A stretch of DNA of 64,000 nt. Source: JAKPUX01 sp035353815 (lineage in GTDB: Bacteria; Zhuqueibacterota; Zhuqueibacteria; Residuimicrobiales; Residuimicrobiaceae). The translations under genes were made by a program, and so were the position numbers. Shown piece after piece: positions 40,457 to 48,929 of the stretch (position 1 is the first letter of the stretch; every line of letters starts with the position of its first letter). The stretch is taken from contig DAOQAG010000012.1 in NCBI GenBank assembly GCA_035353815.1, positions 1-64,000 on the forward strand, given 5' to 3'. The notes under the pieces are model-generated. The model ran no database searches and was not told the DNA's origin. It saw only the letters and a program-made list of their open reading frames with translations.

Positions 40457-43294
40457 TCAGCTGGCGACCGGCTTGACGTTATAGCGGGTTCTCGGCCAAA
40501 CCATTTTGGAAATCTCGCGGATCCATAGCACCGTGCTCGATACCGCGATGCAGATGATCCAGTCCTTGAAGCTGAGCGGGACTGTCCCGAAGGCTTTTTG
40601 CAGGAAGGGCACGTAAAGGACCACCGCCTGCAGCAGGGCCGAGAGCAGGATCGCCAGCCAGATCCAGAGGTTGCTGAAGAGATCCTTGAAGGCGCTGTCA
40701 TAGCCCGAACGGCCGTTGAAGACATTGAAGAGCTGGAAAATGACCAGGACCGTGAAGGCCATGGTCTGGGCGTAGGGGACACTCCCGCTGCCTTCGATCC
40801 ATCCGCCGGGCAGACAATAGTCCATGACCAGAAGGGTGCCGATCCCCATGACCAGGCCGACGAGAAGAATGCCGATCCACATATCGCGGTTGATGACGTG
40901 GGTCAGGGGATCGCGGGGCGGGCGCTTCATCAGGCGGCGGTCGGCCGGATCGACTCCGAGCGCCAGTGCCGGTGCGGCATCGGTCAGGAGATTAATCCAG
41001 AGAATCTGCACGGCGAGCAGCGGCGCCACGACAGATGAAGTTCCCTCCGCGTGCAGGCCGATCGCGCCGGCTAAAATCACGCCGAAGAACATGACGAAGA
41101 CCTCTCCCATGTTGGAGGAGAGCAAATAGCGCAGGAATTTTTGGATGTTGGCAAAGATCGCCCGCCCCTCCTCGACCGCCGCGACGATGCTGGCAAAATT
41201 GTCGTCGGTCAGGATCATGTCGGCGGCGCCCTTGGACACATCGGTACCGGTGATGCCCATCGCCAGCCCGATATCGGCGCTCTTGAGCGCCGGAGCGTCA
41301 TTGACGCCATCGCCGGTCATGGCGACGATCTCGCCGTTCGCCTTGAGGGCACGGACGATGCGCAATTTGTGCTCGGGCGCCACCCGGGCGTAGACCGAGG
41401 CCTCCCGCACCACCTCCTCGAGCTCGGCGTCGTTCATTTTTTGCAGCTCCGCCCCGGTGACGACGCGGCTGCCCTCGCTGCTGATGCCCAGCTCACGCGC
41501 GATCGCTGCCGCCGTTGCCGGATGATCCCCGGTGATCATCACCGAGCGCACTCCGGCAGCACGGGCGACCTGCACCGCTTCGGCAGCCTCGGCGCGCGGC
41601 GGATCGATCATGCCGATCACACCGAGAAAAACGAACTGGCTCTCGACCTCATCGTCGCTCATCTCGCCGGTCACCTCGTCGAGGCGTACCGTGCGGAAGG
41701 CGACACCCAGGGTGCGCAGGGCTTCGCTGGCCAGCTTGTTGACGGCAGCGAGGATGTCCACGCGGCGCTCCGGCGTCAGCGGCTGCGCTTCATGGCCGAC
41801 GCGCAGGTGCGAACAACGCGCGAGCAGCACATCGGGCGCTCCCTTGCACACCACCATGTAGCGGTCCTCATTCTCCATGTCGCGATGCGCTGTGCTCATC
41901 AGTTTGCGTTCGCTGCTGAAGGGAACCTCGCGCACGCGCGGGAAGCGCTCCGAAAGCTCAGCCTCGTTCCATCCGGCTTTGCGGGCGGCCACCAGCAGCG
42001 CCCCTTCGGTCGGATCGCCCTGGATCGCCCAGCCATTCTCGCTGTTGCGGATCAACCGGGCGTTGTTGGCCAGGTGCGCAGCGCGCAAGGCATGGCGCAC
42101 CTCATCCCGGTGCGGGCCGTCACCCAATGGCTGGCCAGCGCATTCCAGGCTGCCGGCGGGCGCATAGCCGACCCCGGTGAGGGAGACCTCGCCGCCGGCG
42201 GTCACCACCTTGCGCACTGTCATCTCGTTCTTGGTCAGCGTCCCGGTCTTGTCCGAGCAGATCACGGTGGTGGAGCCCAGCGTCTCAACCGCGTTGAGCT
42301 TGCGGACGATGACATTGCGCCGGGCCATGCGTTCCATGCCCAGCGAGAGGACGATGGTGGTGATGGCGGTCAGCCCCTCCGGCACGGCGGCCACAGCCAG
42401 CGAGACGGCCAGCAGCAGCACATCGACCAGATCGACCCAGCTCTTCAGGTCCTCGAAGGCGAGAATCGTGGCGATGATGACCAGGGCGATGCCGATGATG
42501 ACGATGCCGAGCATGCGCCCGACCCCGTCCAGTTCGCGCTGCAACGGCGTGCTCTCTTTTTCCGTCTCCTGCAGGGTCCCGGCGATTTTGCCGATTTCAG
42601 TCTTGCTGCCGGTGGCGGTGACCACCGCCCGGCCGCGGCCGCTGGTGACGGCCGTGCCGCTGAAGAGCATGTTGAACTGGTCGCCGATGCCGGTTTCGGT
42701 ATCGAGATGGGAGTTGTCCTTGCTCACCGGCGCGCTCTCGCCGGTGAGGGCGGCCTCCGCCACCTTGAGCGCCACCGATTCGAGCACCCGGGCATCCGCA
42801 GGGATGGTGTCGCCCTCCTCGATAACCAGCAGGTCGCCGGGTACCAGTTCGCGGGCGGGAAGAATTTTTTGGGCGCCGTCGCGGAGCACACGGGCGGTGG
42901 CCGCGGACATGGCGGCCAGGGCGGCGATCGCCTGTTCGGCGCGGGCCTCCTGGAGATAGCCGAGAACGCCATTGAGGATGACCACGGCGAGGATGGTGAT
43001 GGCTTCGAAGGGGATGACGGTATCGCGTTCGATCAGCCAGGCGATGAAGGAGATGACCGTAGCGACGAGCAGCAGCACGGTGAGGGGGTCGCGGAACTGG
43101 GCGAGGAATTTTTTCCATGCCGGCTCGGTCGGGGCCTCCGGCAATTCATTGGCACCGTAGGTCTGTAATCGCTCCGCAGCGGTGCTGCTGTCGAGGCCGC
43201 GTTTGGGATCGACGCGGAGGGTTTCAAGGGTATGCGCGGAGGTGAGGCGATAGGGGAGAAGCTCGGGAAACAGCAAGGATTCAGACATTTCCAT
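40457..43294 (-). CDS. SERCA/PMCA-type P-type cation ATPase
   Basis: A 945-residue type II P-type ATPase, most likely a Ca2+ pump. It has an N-terminal cation-ATPase domain (LPYRLTSAHTLETLRVDPKR), the actuator TGES (about 183), a transmembrane-4 motif VPEGLTAI (about 305; type IIA/IIB Ca2+ pumps use PEGL), the phosphorylation site CSDKTGTLT (Asp near 347), MITGDHPATA and TGDGVNDAPAL (about 660), and the C-terminal cation-ATPase helices (about 730-935). ATG at 43294 (with a second at 43288) fits the family's start; the open frame runs 144 codons further upstream through promoter sequence. It is divergent from the LacI-family regulator gene. Confidence 0.93.
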   Translation of the reverse strand: MEMSESLLFPELLPYRLTSAHTLETLRVDPKRGLDSSTAAERLQTYGANELPEAPTEPAWKKFLAQFRDPLTVLLLVATVISFIAWLIERDTVIPFEAITILAVVILNGVLGYLQEARAEQAIAALAAMSAATARVLRDGAQKILPARELVPGDLLVIEEGDTIPADARVLESVALKVAEAALTGESAPVSKDNSHLDTETGIGDQFNMLFSGTAVTSGRGRAVVTATGSKTEIGKIAGTLQETEKESTPLQRELDGVGRMLGIVIIGIALVIIATILAFEDLKSWVDLVDVLLLAVSLAVAAVPEGLTAITTIVLSLGMERMARRNVIVRKLNAVETLGSTTVICSDKTGTLTKNEMTVRKVVTAGGEVSLTGVGYAPAGSLECAGQPLGDGPHRDEVRHALRAAHLANNARLIRNSENGWAIQGDPTEGALLVAARKAGWNEAELSERFPRVREVPFSSERKLMSTAHRDMENEDRYMVVCKGAPDVLLARCSHLRVGHEAQPLTPERRVDILAAVNKLASEALRTLGVAFRTVRLDEVTGEMSDDEVESQFVFLGVIGMIDPPRAEAAEAVQVARAAGVRSVMITGDHPATAAAIARELGISSEGSRVVTGAELQKMNDAELEEVVREASVYARVAPEHKLRIVRALKANGEIVAMTGDGVNDAPALKSADIGLAMGITGTDVSKGAADMILTDDNFASIVAAVEEGRAIFANIQKFLRYLLSSNMGEVFVMFFGVILAGAIGLHAEGTSSVVAPLLAVQILWINLLTDAAPALALGVDPADRRLMKRPPRDPLTHVINRDMWIGILLVGLVMGIGTLLVMDYCLPGGWIEGSGSVPYAQTMAFTVLVIFQLFNVFNGRSGYDSAFKDLFSNLWIWLAILLSALLQAVVLYVPFLQKAFGTVPLSFKDWIICIAVSSTVLWIREISKMVWPRTRYNVKPVAS

Positions 43295-43363
43295 TCCAGG
43301 GATAAGCGCAAGAAAGATTTGCCGCGGGAGGATCTCGGGTGGATCACGCGGCTTTATTTTTAT

Positions 43364-43393
43364 AATATAGCGGTCTTTGGTGCATTTTTCCAA
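43364..43393 (-). promoter_or_regulatory. Sigma-70-like promoter for the P-type ATPase gene
   Basis: On the minus strand TTGGAA (43388-43393) and TATATT (43364-43369) are spaced by 18 bp, 70 bp upstream of the ATG at 43294. The intergenic region 43295-43607 also holds the LacI-gene promoter and operator; no other gene is seen there. Confidence 0.4.
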
Positions 43394-43504
43394 GAAGAAT
43401 TTTTGGGAAACCAGTAGAGGGGGGGAGATACCTGGAGGTAAACCGGCACGCCGTGTATGGGGGGACAATTGCGGCGCGAAAAAAACGAGAACTGAAAAAA
43501 GTGC

Positions 43505-43533
43505 TTGACAATGCCCGCGTGAATTGCTATACT
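43505..43533 (+). promoter_or_regulatory. Strong sigma-70 promoter of the LacI-family gene
   Basis: Perfect -35 TTGACA (43505-43510), 17-bp spacer and -10 TATACT (43528-43533). This is the best promoter match in the window. Seven bases further downstream lies the operator, so the start site falls inside or next to it. Confidence 0.8.
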
Positions 43534-43540
43534 TAATTGC

Positions 43541-43552
43541 GCAAACGTTTGT
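43541..43552. promoter_or_regulatory. LacI-family operator upstream of the regulator gene
   Basis: GCAAACGTTTGT, with a perfect AAACGTTT core palindrome, overlaps the transcription start region of the regulator gene at 43608. The central CG and flanking A/T match CcpA/LacI-type sites. The related site at 44724-44733 lies before the ABC operon. Autorepression is likely. Confidence 0.7.
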
Positions 43553-43607
43553 TCTTGAAATGCGGCCACTTTTGTCGCGAACAAGCACAGCAACCGGACT
43601 CCTCCTC

Positions 43608-44636
43608 ATGTCCACTACCATCACCGATATCGCCACCCAGGCCCATTGTTCCGTCTCCACGGTCTCCCGGGTGCTCAGCAAACAGGCGAAAAAATACCGT
43701 ATCAGCCGGGAAATGGAGGAGCGCATCCTGCAGGTGGCCCAGAAGCTGAATTACCGGCCCAACCATCTCGCCCGCGGGCTGCGTCTCAAGCAGAGTCAAA
43801 CCATCGGCCTCGTAGTCCCGGACATCTCCAACCCCTTCTTCGCCTACGTCACCCGTATCATCCAGACCTTCGCCTATAACGCCGGCTACAGCCTGATTGT
43901 CTGCAATACCGACGAAAACCTCCAAACCGAGATCGACCAGATCGAGCTACTGCGCAGCAAGGGCGTGGATGGCTTTATCATCATGCCCGTGGGGGTCCGC
44001 TATTCCCATCTCAAGGAACTGTTGGATGATGGCATCCCGCTGGTGCTCCTCGATCGTTGTTTCGATGAAATTCAGACTAACTCGGTCATTGTCAATGATT
44101 ATAAAGGGGCTTTCGAGGCGGTGGAACACCTGCTCTCCGAAGGGCATACGCGGATTGCGATCGTGCAGGGGCTGGCGGAGACCCACACCAACCGCGCCCG
44201 TTTGCGGGGGTATCTCGATGCCCTGGCCAAATACGGCATCGCGCCCGATGAAAACCTGATTGTCGGCGATGATTTTCGCAAGAACAATGGCTATATCGAG
44301 ACCAAAATTCTCCTGCGCCTGGAACAGCCTCCCAGCGCGATCTTTACCACCAGCGACCTGATCACCCTCGGCGCTCTACAGGCCATTCAGGAAGAAGGCT
44401 TCCTCATCCCGGAGGATATCTCGCTGGTCTCGTTCGATGACACCGATTTTGCACCCTTTTTATATGCCCCCTTGACCGCCGTCAGCCAACCCAAGGAACT
44501 GATGGGCGAGATCGCTGTCAAACTCCTCATCGAGGACCTGAAGAGCAAGGGGCAAAAAGAGAAAAAGCGTATCGTCCTGGAACCACAGCTGATCGTCCGC
44601 AAGTCCGTCGCGCACTGTCCTCCAATCGTCCACTGA
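43608..44636 (+). CDS. LacI-family transcriptional regulator
   Basis: A 342-residue repressor. The N-terminal helix-turn-helix reads ITDIATQAHCSVSTVSRVLS, followed by the hinge helix region LNYRPNHLARGLRLKQSQTI. Residues about 65-335 form the periplasmic-binding-protein-like effector domain (VPDISNPFFAYVTRII, VLLDRCFDEIQTNSVIV, AIFTTSDLITLGALQAI). ATG at 43608 fits the family; the open frame upstream runs into the operator. The matching operators before its own gene and before the ABC operon indicate that it regulates itself and sugar uptake, probably with a mono- or disaccharide as effector. Confidence 0.93.
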   Translation: MSTTITDIATQAHCSVSTVSRVLSKQAKKYRISREMEERILQVAQKLNYRPNHLARGLRLKQSQTIGLVVPDISNPFFAYVTRIIQTFAYNAGYSLIVCNTDENLQTEIDQIELLRSKGVDGFIIMPVGVRYSHLKELLDDGIPLVLLDRCFDEIQTNSVIVNDYKGAFEAVEHLLSEGHTRIAIVQGLAETHTNRARLRGYLDALAKYGIAPDENLIVGDDFRKNNGYIETKILLRLEQPPSAIFTTSDLITLGALQAIQEEGFLIPEDISLVSFDDTDFAPFLYAPLTAVSQPKELMGEIAVKLLIEDLKSKGQKEKKRIVLEPQLIVRKSVAHCPPIVH

Positions 44637-44719
44637 ATCCATAGACCTGAATCCAGACTGAAAAGCAAAGCCGGACCGCGAGTTGAGAAAACCCATTCAG
44701 GACATGACGCCATATCTGT

Positions 44720-44737
44720 TGCACAAACGTTTGCACA
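44720..44737. promoter_or_regulatory. LacI-family operator upstream of the ABC sugar operon
   Basis: TGCACAAACGTTTGCACA has a perfect 10-bp palindrome CAAACGTTTG (44724-44733) and shares its core with the site before the regulator gene. It lies about 25 bp before the ATG at 44760, so it would block transcription of the importer operon. I found no convincing -35/-10 pair beside it. Confidence 0.75.
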
Positions 44738-44759
44738 TCAAACGCTTTGAGGCCCGATC

Positions 44760-45620
44760 ATGAAAGCTCGATTCCACCTTGCCACCCTGGCCCTGCTGCT
44801 CGGCGCTGCCGCCTCCTTTCACTGCAGCGACGACAACGCCGATCTCCTCGCTCCCTATGCCGGCAGCCGCCCCTTCCACTGGCTGCGCGTGACCAAAAAC
44901 AGCACCCCCGACCTGCAATGGCTCGGCGGCCGCATCGCCGCCGCCGGCGTCAACAAGGGCCGTAAAGCCGCCCTCGACCAGAGCCTGATCTGGCTGCGCA
45001 CATCCGATGCCAATTCCATCGGATCCTGGATCACCTTCGGACAGAACACCGACACCGCCCGCATCCTCCAGTACGGCGGCACTCCCGCAACCGCCCTCAC
45101 CGACTCCGCGGAATACACCTTCTGGCTGGCCGACAAGGCGGCTTTCGCTGCCGGCCTCGATAGCAGCCATCGCGATGCCAATAACTTCATCGATACCACC
45201 TTCGTCATGAGCGTCCTGGTCAAGGGCAAAATCGGTGGCGAAAAAAACGCCCTGGGTAAGGAGATCGTCAACATCACCATCCAGCGCAATGAGACCATGC
45301 TCGAGGACAGCTATACCCTCTCCTGGACTCCCGCTGATCTGCCTTTTCGCCAGATCGCCGTCCGCACCAATTCCCTAGGCGGCTTCACCGATCTGATCTG
45401 GCATATCGTCACACCCGATTCCCTGGCCGATAATATCTATCCCCCCCTCAAGATCGGCCAGGCCCCCTTGGGCAGCGAAGAGGCCGTCGCCTGGCCGGAA
45501 ACCGGCTTCGTCAAGAACAAGGTCCAGATCCTGTGGATGACCAACAGCAAGTGGAAGGTCAATAATTTCAGCCCCAGCGCGACCGGATACGCCTGGCTGA
45601 GACTCTACCCCTTTGAATGA
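44760..45620 (+). CDS. Exported protein of the ABC operon, unknown function (possible lipoprotein)
   Basis: A 286-residue protein, not recognised. It has a signal peptide (MKARFHLATLALLLGAAASF) ending just before HCSDDNAD; the Cys at about residue 22 is placed like a lipoprotein cysteine, but the preceding SFH is a poor lipobox. The mature part is rich in W, T and D with beta-strand spacing (ALDQSLIWLRTSDANSIGSW, FWLADKAAFAAGLDSSHRDA, WTPADLPFRQIAVRTNSLGG). GAGG lies seven bases before ATG at 44760. It is the first gene of the operon under the operator and abuts the substrate-binding protein, so it may be a surface sugar binder. Confidence 0.65.
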   Translation: MKARFHLATLALLLGAAASFHCSDDNADLLAPYAGSRPFHWLRVTKNSTPDLQWLGGRIAAAGVNKGRKAALDQSLIWLRTSDANSIGSWITFGQNTDTARILQYGGTPATALTDSAEYTFWLADKAAFAAGLDSSHRDANNFIDTTFVMSVLVKGKIGGEKNALGKEIVNITIQRNETMLEDSYTLSWTPADLPFRQIAVRTNSLGGFTDLIWHIVTPDSLADNIYPPLKIGQAPLGSEEAVAWPETGFVKNKVQILWMTNSKWKVNNFSPSATGYAWLRLYPFE

Positions 45621-45645
45621 TCGGTATATCACGAAAGGCAAGCGC

Positions 45646-46980
45646 GTGAAAAAATGGAGTGCTCTCGCATTTGTACTGGGTCTCGCTCTCTGGTGTCAGT
45701 GCGGCAAGAAGGAACCTGCGATTACTGCCGGCAAAACCACCGTCACCTTCTGGCACAGTTTCGTCTCTTCAACCGTCCCGGCGCTCAATGAACTCATCGC
45801 CAAATTCGAGCAGGAAAATCCGGACATCCAGATCCGCGCCCAGTATATCCCCACCGGCGACGCTCTGATCCAGAAACTCATCACTTCGGTGCAAAGCAAA
45901 ACCGCCCCCGATATCTCCTGGGTCCATTCGGACTATCTCGAAGACCTCGTCGAGGCCGGCGCCATCTACAAGATGGCCGAATTCATTGACGGTCCGGACG
46001 GCTTGAGTCCAGCTGAAATGGCCCAGATCTACCCGGCGCTGATCCAGTATGCCTCCTGGCGCGGCACCCTCTACAGCCTGCCGATGGAGGCGACCAATCT
46101 CGCCCTCCTCTACAACAAGGACCTCTTCCGCAAGGCCGGCCTTGATCCGGCCCAACCGCCCCGGGACTGGGACGAGCTGGTCGCCTGTGCGAAAAAACTT
46201 ACCACCGACACCGACGGTGATGGCAAACAGGAACAGGTGGGCTTTTTTCTGCCGATCTTTCCCGCCACCGGCCCGCTCGGCGGCTGGATGGTCTGGCAAT
46301 GGCTGCCTTTCCTCTGGCAAGCGGGCGGCGAGATCATCAATCCGGAGCAGACCGCGGTCCTTTATGACGGCCCGGCGGGCGTGGCGGCCCTCACCCTCTG
46401 GCAAAACATCTACCAGGAGCTGAAGCTGAGCACCTACACCACCGACTATGACGTCGCCTTCGCCTCGCAGCGGCTGGCTATGGCTCTCGACGGCCCCTGG
46501 AACCTGCCGCGCTACAAAACGCTGCTGCAGAATTTCGACTGGGGCTTCGCCCCGCTGCCGCAAGGGCCGAAACAAAAGGCGACGATCATCGGCGGCGAAT
46601 ATCTGACCATTTTCAAACAGAGCAAGAATCCGGCGGCCGCCTGGAAATTCATCAAATGGATCATCCAGCCGCAAAATCAGGCCTATTGGGCGATGAAGTC
46701 GAGCTATCTGCCCATCAATCGTAAGGTTCTCGAGGTGCCGGAATTCCAGGCCTATCTGGCTGCGAATCCCAATTTCAAGGTTTTTGTCGATGAGCTGGAG
46801 TACAGCATGGCCTCGCGTCCGATCGACTACAATGGCTTGCAGATCACCCGCCATGTCGCCGAAGCGTTGGAGCGGGCAACCGTCGGCAAGATCGATCCGG
46901 CCACGGCCTTACGAGAATCGTCCGCCAAGTCGAACGCTCTGCTGGCCGCCAGGACTCAAACCGGCAGCGCGAGGCCCTGA
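45646..46980 (+). CDS. ABC sugar-importer substrate-binding lipoprotein
   Basis: A 444-residue extracellular solute-binding protein of family 1 (MalE-type). The signal (KKWSALAFVLGLALWCQC) ends in a lipoprotein cysteine, giving a membrane-anchored binding protein. It has the family's EFIDGPDGLSPAEMAQIYPA, LPMEATNLALLYNKDLFRKA and PQGPKQKATIIGGEYLTIFK segments. The GTG at 45646 has AAGG eight bases upstream. An alternative TTG at 45613 would overlap the preceding gene by eight bases. It is followed by two permease genes; no ATPase gene is in the operon. Confidence 0.9.
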   Translation: MKKWSALAFVLGLALWCQCGKKEPAITAGKTTVTFWHSFVSSTVPALNELIAKFEQENPDIQIRAQYIPTGDALIQKLITSVQSKTAPDISWVHSDYLEDLVEAGAIYKMAEFIDGPDGLSPAEMAQIYPALIQYASWRGTLYSLPMEATNLALLYNKDLFRKAGLDPAQPPRDWDELVACAKKLTTDTDGDGKQEQVGFFLPIFPATGPLGGWMVWQWLPFLWQAGGEIINPEQTAVLYDGPAGVAALTLWQNIYQELKLSTYTTDYDVAFASQRLAMALDGPWNLPRYKTLLQNFDWGFAPLPQGPKQKATIIGGEYLTIFKQSKNPAAAWKFIKWIIQPQNQAYWAMKSSYLPINRKVLEVPEFQAYLAANPNFKVFVDELEYSMASRPIDYNGLQITRHVAEALERATVGKIDPATALRESSAKSNALLAARTQTGSARP

Positions 46981-46984
46981 TCGC

Positions 46985-47878
46985 ATGGCACCCAGCCGGA
47001 CCTACACTGCTTCGGCACGGAAAAAGGAGGGGCTCAGCGCCCTGCTCTTTCTTTCGCCGACCCTGGTCATTTTTTCGACCTTCGTCCTCTTTCCGGTGCT
47101 CTTTTCGTTCTACCTGAGCTTTCATCAGTGGAACATGTTCAGCGCGCAGCAGGCGTTTGTCGGCCTGGCCAATTACACCCGCATGTTCCGGGATCCGGAA
47201 TTCTGGTCGGTTCTGAAAAATACCCTGATCTACACCGTCGGCACCGTGCCGCTGAACATGGCCCTTTCGCTGCTGGTCGCTTACCTGCTGAACCAAAAGC
47301 TCGCCGGCAAGAAATTTCTGCGCACGGCGTTCTTTGCACCGGTGATCATCTCGCCGGTCGCCGCAGCGGTGATCTGGCGCTGGATGTACGATCCCAATTT
47401 TGGCCTGGTCAATTATTTTCTCACCCTGGTGGGGATCAAGGGGCCCAACTGGCTCAACGAGCCCCATTCGGCGATGTTCGCCTTGATCCTCATGGCGGTC
47501 TGGAAAACCCTCGGCTTTAATATGGTGCTCTTTTCGGCCGGACTTCAGGGCATCCCTGATACCTATTACGAAGCCGCGGAGATCGACGGCGCCGGGGCCT
47601 GGACGAAATTCTGGCGGATCACCATCCCCCTGCTCAGCCCGACGACCTTTTTTATCATGGTGATGTCGATCATCGGCTCGTTCCAGGCCTTTGATGTCGT
47701 CTACGTTCTCACCTCGGGCGGCCCGATGGGGGCGACCAAGGTCCTGGTCTTTTATCTCTACGAGCAGGCCTTTAAATTCTTCGAAATGGGCTACGCTTCG
47801 GCTGTCGCCTATTTCCTCTTTCTGCTGCTGATCGTTCTGACGCTGCTGCAGATCCGCTTGATGAAATCCAAAATTTGA
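46985..47878 (+). CDS. ABC sugar-importer permease (MalF/UgpA-like)
   Basis: A 297-residue inner-membrane protein with six predicted helices and the EAA motif EAAEIDGAGAWTKFWRITIP near residue 200, where it contacts the ATPase. ATG at 46985 is four bases after the stop of the binding-protein gene. The stop overlaps the region of the next permease start. Its partner ATPase must be supplied from elsewhere, as for MsmK-like shared ATPases. Confidence 0.92.
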   Translation: MAPSRTYTASARKKEGLSALLFLSPTLVIFSTFVLFPVLFSFYLSFHQWNMFSAQQAFVGLANYTRMFRDPEFWSVLKNTLIYTVGTVPLNMALSLLVAYLLNQKLAGKKFLRTAFFAPVIISPVAAAVIWRWMYDPNFGLVNYFLTLVGIKGPNWLNEPHSAMFALILMAVWKTLGFNMVLFSAGLQGIPDTYYEAAEIDGAGAWTKFWRITIPLLSPTTFFIMVMSIIGSFQAFDVVYVLTSGGPMGATKVLVFYLYEQAFKFFEMGYASAVAYFLFLLLIVLTLLQIRLMKSKI

Positions 47879-47886
47879 CGGAAGCC

Positions 47887-48729
47887 ATGCCCAGCTACCC
47901 AGCCAAAATAGCCTTCTCCATGCGGCGCCTGCTCTATTACATCCTCATCTACGCCGCGGCCCTGGCTACCCTCGCACCTTTTATCTGGATGGTGCTGACC
48001 TCTGTCAAGGATCTCAACGAGATCTTTGTCTATCCGCCTAAATGGATGCCGGCCAAATTTCACTTCGAGAACTATCTCCGCGCCTTCCAGGCTGCCCCCT
48101 TCGGCCGCTATTATCTCAACAGCCTCCTGGTGGCGGTGAGCGTCACGCTGGGACAGCTCATCACCTGTTCCATGGCGGCCTTCGCCTTTGCGCGGCTGCA
48201 GTTCAAGGGACGCGAGGTCCTCTTTTTGCTCTTTCTCGGCACGATGATGATCCCCGGCCAGGTCACCATGATCCCCACCTTCATGATCCTGCACTGGATC
48301 GGCTGGATCGACAGCTACAAGGCGCTCATCGTCCCCGGGCTGGCCTCGGCCTTCGGCACCTTTTTGCTGCGGCAGTTCTTCATGACCATCCCCAAAGAGC
48401 TGGAGGAGGCGGCGTACATCGACGGCTGCAGCCGCTGGCGGGTGCTCTGGAACATCATCATTCCGCTCTCCAAGCCGGCCCTGGCCACCCTTTCGATCTT
48501 TACCTTCATGGGCGTATTCAATGATTTCATGTGGGCCCTGATCGTCACCAGCTCGGAAGAGCTGCGCACGGTGCAGCTGGGGCTGGCGATCTTTCGCGAC
48601 CGCTATCTTACGGAATGGGATCTGATGATGGCGGGATCGGTCACTGCGACCCTGCCGATTCTGATCGTCTTCTTTTTTGCCCAAAAATATTTCATCAAGG
48701 GTATTACCCTGTCCGGCCTGAAAGAATGA
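47887..48729 (+). CDS. ABC sugar-importer permease (MalG/UgpE-like)
   Basis: A 280-residue partner permease with six predicted helices and the EAA motif EEAAYIDGCSRWRVLWNIII near residue 180. It opens with the short cytoplasmic MPSYPAKIAFSMRRLLYYIL. ATG at 47887 has GGAAG just upstream; a TTG at 47875 would overlap the upstream stop. It ends with an ATGA overlap with a 53-codon frame. Confidence 0.92.
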   Translation: MPSYPAKIAFSMRRLLYYILIYAAALATLAPFIWMVLTSVKDLNEIFVYPPKWMPAKFHFENYLRAFQAAPFGRYYLNSLLVAVSVTLGQLITCSMAAFAFARLQFKGREVLFLLFLGTMMIPGQVTMIPTFMILHWIGWIDSYKALIVPGLASAFGTFLLRQFFMTIPKELEEAAYIDGCSRWRVLWNIIIPLSKPALATLSIFTFMGVFNDFMWALIVTSSEELRTVQLGLAIFRDRYLTEWDLMMAGSVTATLPILIVFFFAQKYFIKGITLSGLKE

Positions 48730-48887
48730 GGCCGCGTTCCAAGGATGCCGGCGGGATCGCGGCGCTGGCGCTCTCTGTCATGGCAAGTTCGTGTGGATGT
48801 TCGGTTGGTGCACAGGCGCACCCGTCCTTAATCGACTCCAAGGAGGTGATGCAGCTGGCGTATGTACAGATCGCTGGGGGTATCTAA
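48726..48887 (+). CDS. 53-residue ORF coupled to the permease gene, lipoprotein-like
   Basis: A 53-codon frame starts in an ATGA overlap with the permease stop. MRPRSKDAGGIAALALSVMA is followed by SSCGCSVGAQAHPSLIDSKE, giving a signal-peptide-like stretch with two cysteines at a possible lipobox. It could be a small lipoprotein or the N-terminal stub of a larger exported enzyme that has been lost. No homology is recognised. Confidence 0.35.
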   Translation: MRPRSKDAGGIAALALSVMASSCGCSVGAQAHPSLIDSKEVMQLAYVQIAGGI

Positions 48888-48929
48888 ATCACAGGCAAAG
48901 CCGCAGCAAAACATGTTGGGAGGTATGCA

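Noticed and set aside
43295..43726. Long N-terminal extension of the P-type ATPase
   Set aside because: It would cover the LacI promoter and operator and add residues with no counterpart in the family. The ATG pair at 43294/43288 fits the family start.
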